64,000 nt of DNA from Oscillospiraceae bacterium (GTDB taxonomy: Bacteria; Bacillota; Clostridia; Oscillospirales; Oscillospiraceae): positions 48,068-112,067 of the forward strand of contig JAETOQ010000004.1 in NCBI GenBank assembly GCA_021771635.1, read 5' to 3'. Position numbers and translations under genes: made by a program. Numbering within the stretch: the first letter of the stretch is position 1; every line of letters begins with the position of its first letter. This document shows, piece by piece, positions 60,996 through 64,000 of the stretch. A model generated the notes under the pieces. It saw only the letters and a program-made list of their open reading frames with translations. It did no database searches and was not told the DNA's origin.

Positions 60996-62000
60996 ATGAA
61001 AGCAGTGGTTTTGGGCAGCGGCGGCTGGGGCACGGCGTTGGCGCTGGTCCTCTGCGACAATGGACATGATGTGACGCTGTGGTCCCACGATTCCGCCAAG
61101 GCGGAGGAGATGACGAAAACCCGAGAAAATCCCCTGCTGAAGGGCGTCCGCCTGCCGGACAGCCTGCGTATCACCGGGGATCTGGCCTGCCTGGAGGGGG
61201 CGGACATGGTGGTTTGCGCCAGCCCCTCCTTCGCCGTCCGGGAGACGGGGAAGAAGGCCGCGCCGTATCTGCGGCCCGACAGTATTTTGGTGACGGTCTC
61301 CAAGGGCATCGAGCGGGACACCAACCTGCGCATGAGCCAGGTCTTGCAGGAGGTCACGGGGAATATTTGTAAAGTAGTTTCCCTTTCCGGGCCTTCCCAC
61401 GCAGAGGAAGTGAGCATCAGGATGCCCACCGGCTGCGTGTCTGCCTGTCCGGACCGGATGGCGGCCCGCTTCGTGCAGGACGCCTTTATGAACGACTATT
61501 TCCGTGTCTACACCAGCTATGACATCATCGGTGTGGAGCTGGCGGCGGCGCTGAAAAACGTGGTGGCTCTCAGCTGCGGCATTTGCAGCGGCCTGGGCTT
61601 CCAGGACAACACCAAGGCCCTGCTGATGACCCGGGCCATGGCGGAGCTGACCCGCCTGGGCGAGCAGCTGGGCGGCACCCGCCGCACCTTTGGCGGCCTG
61701 GCGGGCATGGGAGACCTCATCGTCACCTGTACCTCCATGCACTCCCGGAACAACCGGGCGGGCATCCTGATCGGTCAGGGCAAGACCGTGGAGGAGGCCA
61801 TGAAAGAGGTGGGCGCTGTTGTAGAGGGCTATTACGCCGCCGAGAGCATCCACCAGCTGGCGGAGCGGGAGCATGTGGACATGCCCATCTGCCGCTGTGC
61901 CTACGAGGTGCTGTACCACGGCAAAAACGTCCGGGATGTGGTGACGGAGCTGATGACCCGGGCCAAGAAGGACGAACTGCTGGAGACCACCTGGATGTAA
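60996..62000 (+). CDS. gpsA: Glycerol-3-phosphate dehydrogenase GpsA
   Basis: GpsA makes glycerol-3-phosphate from dihydroxyacetone phosphate for PlsY. The 334-residue protein has the NAD(P) loop GSGGWGTALA (7-16), VSKGIE, LSGPSHAEEV and the catalytic Lys in ELAAALKNVVAL. The frame begins earlier inside plsY, but AGGAGG before the ATG at 60996 fixes the start. It ends the operon. Confidence 0.97.
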   Translation: MKAVVLGSGGWGTALALVLCDNGHDVTLWSHDSAKAEEMTKTRENPLLKGVRLPDSLRITGDLACLEGADMVVCASPSFAVRETGKKAAPYLRPDSILVTVSKGIERDTNLRMSQVLQEVTGNICKVVSLSGPSHAEEVSIRMPTGCVSACPDRMAARFVQDAFMNDYFRVYTSYDIIGVELAAALKNVVALSCGICSGLGFQDNTKALLMTRAMAELTRLGEQLGGTRRTFGGLAGMGDLIVTCTSMHSRNNRAGILIGQGKTVEEAMKEVGAVVEGYYAAESIHQLAEREHVDMPICRCAYEVLYHGKNVRDVVTELMTRAKKDELLETTWM

Positions 62001-62004
62001 AGAA

Positions 62005-62037
62005 AAAGAGAGGACGAAAGTCCTCTCTTTACTATTT
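62005..62037 (+). terminator. Terminator of der-plsY-gpsA
   Basis: A perfect AAAGAGAGGAC stem with loop GAAA and a T-rich tail (CTTTACTATTT). Confidence 0.8.
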
Positions 62038-62100
62038 GACCGGCGGCATCACAGACGCGGAGCCTTTCAAAGCATGGGCGTTCTTTGAAAAACAGCCTGG

Positions 62101-62140
62101 GATAGAAAGGCCGGAGAGCACACGGCGTGTGCTCTCCGGC
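62101..62140 (-). terminator. Terminator of cstA
   Basis: A perfect 14-bp GCCGGAGAGCACAC stem with loop GCC, followed on the minus strand by CTTTCTATC. Confidence 0.8.
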
Positions 62141-62154
62141 TGAGAGAATAATGA

Positions 62155-63618
62155 TCAGTTGGCTTTCAGCGTATGTTTGCTGTGGGCGAAGGTCTTGACA
62201 TAAAACAGCACGAAGAACGCCGCTGCCACAGCAAGGCCCACGGGATAGGCAACAGAGGTGGGCAGGTTCAGGCACTCAGGAGCCTGGAGGAAGTAGGTCA
62301 CGGAGACCGCGGTCATGAATGCCGCGGGCAGAGCGGACATCATGCAGGCCACAGGGGGATAGCCGTACCGGAACAGGAACACGGCGCCGGTCCACAGGAC
62401 GATCATGGCTAAGGTCTGATTGGCCCAGGAGAAGTAGCGCCACAGCACGTCCCAGGGCAGCGCCAGCGCGATGAACGCGCCCACCGCCAGCAGAGGCACG
62501 GACAGAGCGGCACGCTTGCTGGTGCTGGACTGGTCGATGTGGAACCAGTCGGCGATCGTCAGGCGGGCGGAGCGGTAGGCGGTATCACCGGAGGTGATGG
62601 GGCAGGCGATGACGCCGATCATGGCCAGAACGCCGCCCACAGGGCCCAGCAGGGAGGTGGAGATATCATATACCACACTGCCGGCACCACCGGCAGCAAT
62701 GGCGTCCGTCAGGCCCTGCATGCCGTCCAGGAGAGAGCCGTGATCGGTGTAGAAGGTCACACCGGCGGAGGCCCAGATCAGAGCGATGATGCCCTCGGCC
62801 ACCATGGCGCCGTAAAACACAGTGCGGCCCTGCTTCTCGCTGGTGATGCAGCGGGCCATCATGGGAGACTGGGTGGCGTGGAAGCCGGAGATCGCGCCGC
62901 AGGCCACGGTGACGAACATCATGGCCCACTTGGGCAGGCTGTTGGGATGAACGACCGTCAGCGCGGAGAGCGTCAGCTCGGGCATATCGGCGCCGCGGAA
63001 CAGAATGGTGGCGCCGCCGATACCGACGGCCATGACGATCAGGCAGATGCCGAACACGGGATACAGCTTGCCGATGATCTTATCGATGGGCAGGAAGGTG
63101 GCAACCAGGTAATAGATCATGATGACCGCCAGCCAGAACATGGTGCCCAGGGACTCGGGAGTCAGCTTAGCCAGCAGGCCGGCGGGACCCACGGAGAAGT
63201 TGACGCCCACCATGACCAGCAGGACCACGGAGAAAACACGCATGATGAAGGTGATCACCCTGCCCATGTACAGGCCGACGACTTCAGAGATGGACTTTCC
63301 GTCGTTCCGCTCGGACATCATGCCGGAGAGGAAGTCGTGGACACCGCCGCCCAGGATGGTGCCGAACACGATCCACAGATAGACCGAGGGCCCCCAGCAG
63401 GCGCCGGACAGGGCGCCGTAAATGGGCCCCAGACCCGCGATGTTCAGCAGCTGGACCAGAAAGACACGCCAGGTCTTCATGGGCACGTAGTCCACGCCGT
63501 CCGGATGGACGACAGCAGGCGTCTGGCGCCCGTCAACGCGAAAGATTTTTTCCACCAGCTTACTGTAAGTCAGAAAGCCGAAAATCAAAAGCGCCAGACA
63601 GACAAAGAATGTAATCAC
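62155..63618 (-). CDS. cstA: CstA-family peptide/pyruvate transporter
   Basis: The 487-residue membrane protein has many helices and the CstA signatures: VDYVPMKTWRVFLVQLLNIAGLGPIYGALSGACWGP near the start, GGGVHDFLSGMMSERNDGKSI (about 90-110), CGAISGFHATQSPMMARC and SGDTAYRSARL. CstA proteins import peptides, and related BtsT takes up pyruvate. This is the short clostridial form. The start is a GTG with AAGGAGG at good spacing. Transcribed alone. Confidence 0.94.
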   Translation of the reverse strand: MITFFVCLALLIFGFLTYSKLVEKIFRVDGRQTPAVVHPDGVDYVPMKTWRVFLVQLLNIAGLGPIYGALSGACWGPSVYLWIVFGTILGGGVHDFLSGMMSERNDGKSISEVVGLYMGRVITFIMRVFSVVLLVMVGVNFSVGPAGLLAKLTPESLGTMFWLAVIMIYYLVATFLPIDKIIGKLYPVFGICLIVMAVGIGGATILFRGADMPELTLSALTVVHPNSLPKWAMMFVTVACGAISGFHATQSPMMARCITSEKQGRTVFYGAMVAEGIIALIWASAGVTFYTDHGSLLDGMQGLTDAIAAGGAGSVVYDISTSLLGPVGGVLAMIGVIACPITSGDTAYRSARLTIADWFHIDQSSTSKRAALSVPLLAVGAFIALALPWDVLWRYFSWANQTLAMIVLWTGAVFLFRYGYPPVACMMSALPAAFMTAVSVTYFLQAPECLNLPTSVAYPVGLAVAAAFFVLFYVKTFAHSKHTLKAN

Positions 63619-63711
63619 AAAAAAGCCTCCTTACGATATGTTCCATATCCTGCGCAGAAAACGGGAGGGAATGGTTCCGCCGCAACAGGGTAAGGTTCCA
63701 TTTCGTTGGAG

Positions 63712-63740
63712 AGTATAGGCGCATTTTTCTCCGTGGTCAA
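63712..63740 (-). promoter_or_regulatory. Promoter of cstA
   Basis: Minus strand TTGACC (63735-63740) and TATACT (63712-63717), 17 bases apart, giving a leader of about 85 bases. Confidence 0.8.
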
Positions 63741-63825
63741 GATAGGACCTGATAAAAAATTAACATAAAAAGGCGGAAAAAGCACATTAAAATTGTTGGT
63801 TTTTGGCGCGCGCTCTGGGAAAACA

Positions 63826-63856
63826 GCAGCGGCCGGGCAGATGTCCGGCCGCTTGA
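63826..63856 (-). terminator. Hairpin next to the MITE copy
   Basis: An AGCGGCCGG/CCGGCCGCT stem. On the minus strand GCTGCTGTTTT follows, so it may end a gene that lies beyond the window. An element starts eight bases away. Confidence 0.5.
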
Positions 63857-63863
63857 CAGATTT

Positions 63864-64000
63864 AGAACCTGTATTCACAACCGCTGAACGCCGTCTGAGC
63901 GGCCTTTTTCCCGCCATACGGCGTCGCTTTCCCTTGCCATACGTCAGTATGGCTGCGGAAAATCTCCTTGTCTGACGAGAAAAATCCTCGTCCATCCGGC
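63864..64000. mobile_element. 163-bp MITE-like element, copy 2 (cut by the window)
   Basis: AGAACCTGTATTCACAACCG at 63864 begins a copy of the element at 9332-9494, same orientation, no gaps over 137 bases. Its right inverted repeat lies past the end of the window. TTT precedes it, matching the T-rich flank of copy 1. Confidence 0.75.

Overview
This window is ordinary chromosome from a spore-forming, anaerobic, GC-rich member of the Clostridia. It looks most like the Oscillospiraceae group (Flavonifractor or Oscillibacter relatives). That placement is inferred from high GC in coding DNA, sigma-A promoters, AGGAGG ribosome sites, sporulation genes (dipicolinate synthase dpaAB, spoIIR), Rex, an A-type flavoprotein and a V-type ATPase. 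No marker gene was searched.

Layout. 1-3683: proX-like deacylase, murC and, divergently, cca. 3796-6512: a calcium-loop lipoprotein co-translated with an HD hydrolase, behind three phased repeat boxes. 6566-9300: HD and HAD hydrolases, then dpaAB. 9332-10916: a palindromic element, phage-like remnants, and tRNA-Arg(CCG) preceded by two extra copies of its own 5' half. 11032-21083: rex, an SLH protein, a tiny Cys-rich protein, an XRE regulator, mrnC-rqcH, thrH, a DUF1015 gene, ispE, spoIIR and a VOC protein. 21296-29708: a DUF1643 gene, addBA and an SRPBCC protein. 29837-33886: rpmE, a flavin reductase, hflX, and a small regulator-GNAT-yigZ operon. 34102-37369: small Cys-rich or metal-domain-like proteins, then a decayed stretch with a broken zinc-ribbon gene and a broken ECF sigma/anti-sigma pair beside tRNA-Arg(ACG). 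37520-47582: a DivIVA-like protein and the complete V-ATPase operon. 47761-51150: fprA, an IS110 remnant, ferritin, a DUF1622 protein and a thioesterase. 51446-55471: a polyamine importer (potA, potB, fused potCD). 55612-62000: a pseudouridine synthase, two unknown genes, yceD-rpmF, a DHFR-like protein and der-plsY-gpsA. 62155-63618: cstA.

How the genes combine. Housekeeping dominates: cell wall (murC), tRNA and ribosome maintenance (cca, rpmE, rpmF, mrnC, rqcH, hflX, der), DNA repair (addAB), lipids (plsY, gpsA, ispE), redox control (rex) and oxygen defence (fprA, ferritin). The V-ATPase rotor subunit carries the Na+-binding residues known from Enterococcus NtpK, so sodium coupling is likely. 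PotABCD would import polyamines and CstA peptides or pyruvate.

I see no clear new multi-gene system such as CRISPR, a defence island or a biosynthetic cluster. The unusual content lies between genes. Several families of small palindromic elements sit at gene 3' ends or terminators, two of them with clear 5-bp target duplications. Two terminator hairpins have been duplicated around inserts. An array of tRNA-Arg half genes lies between the tRNA promoter and the intact gene.
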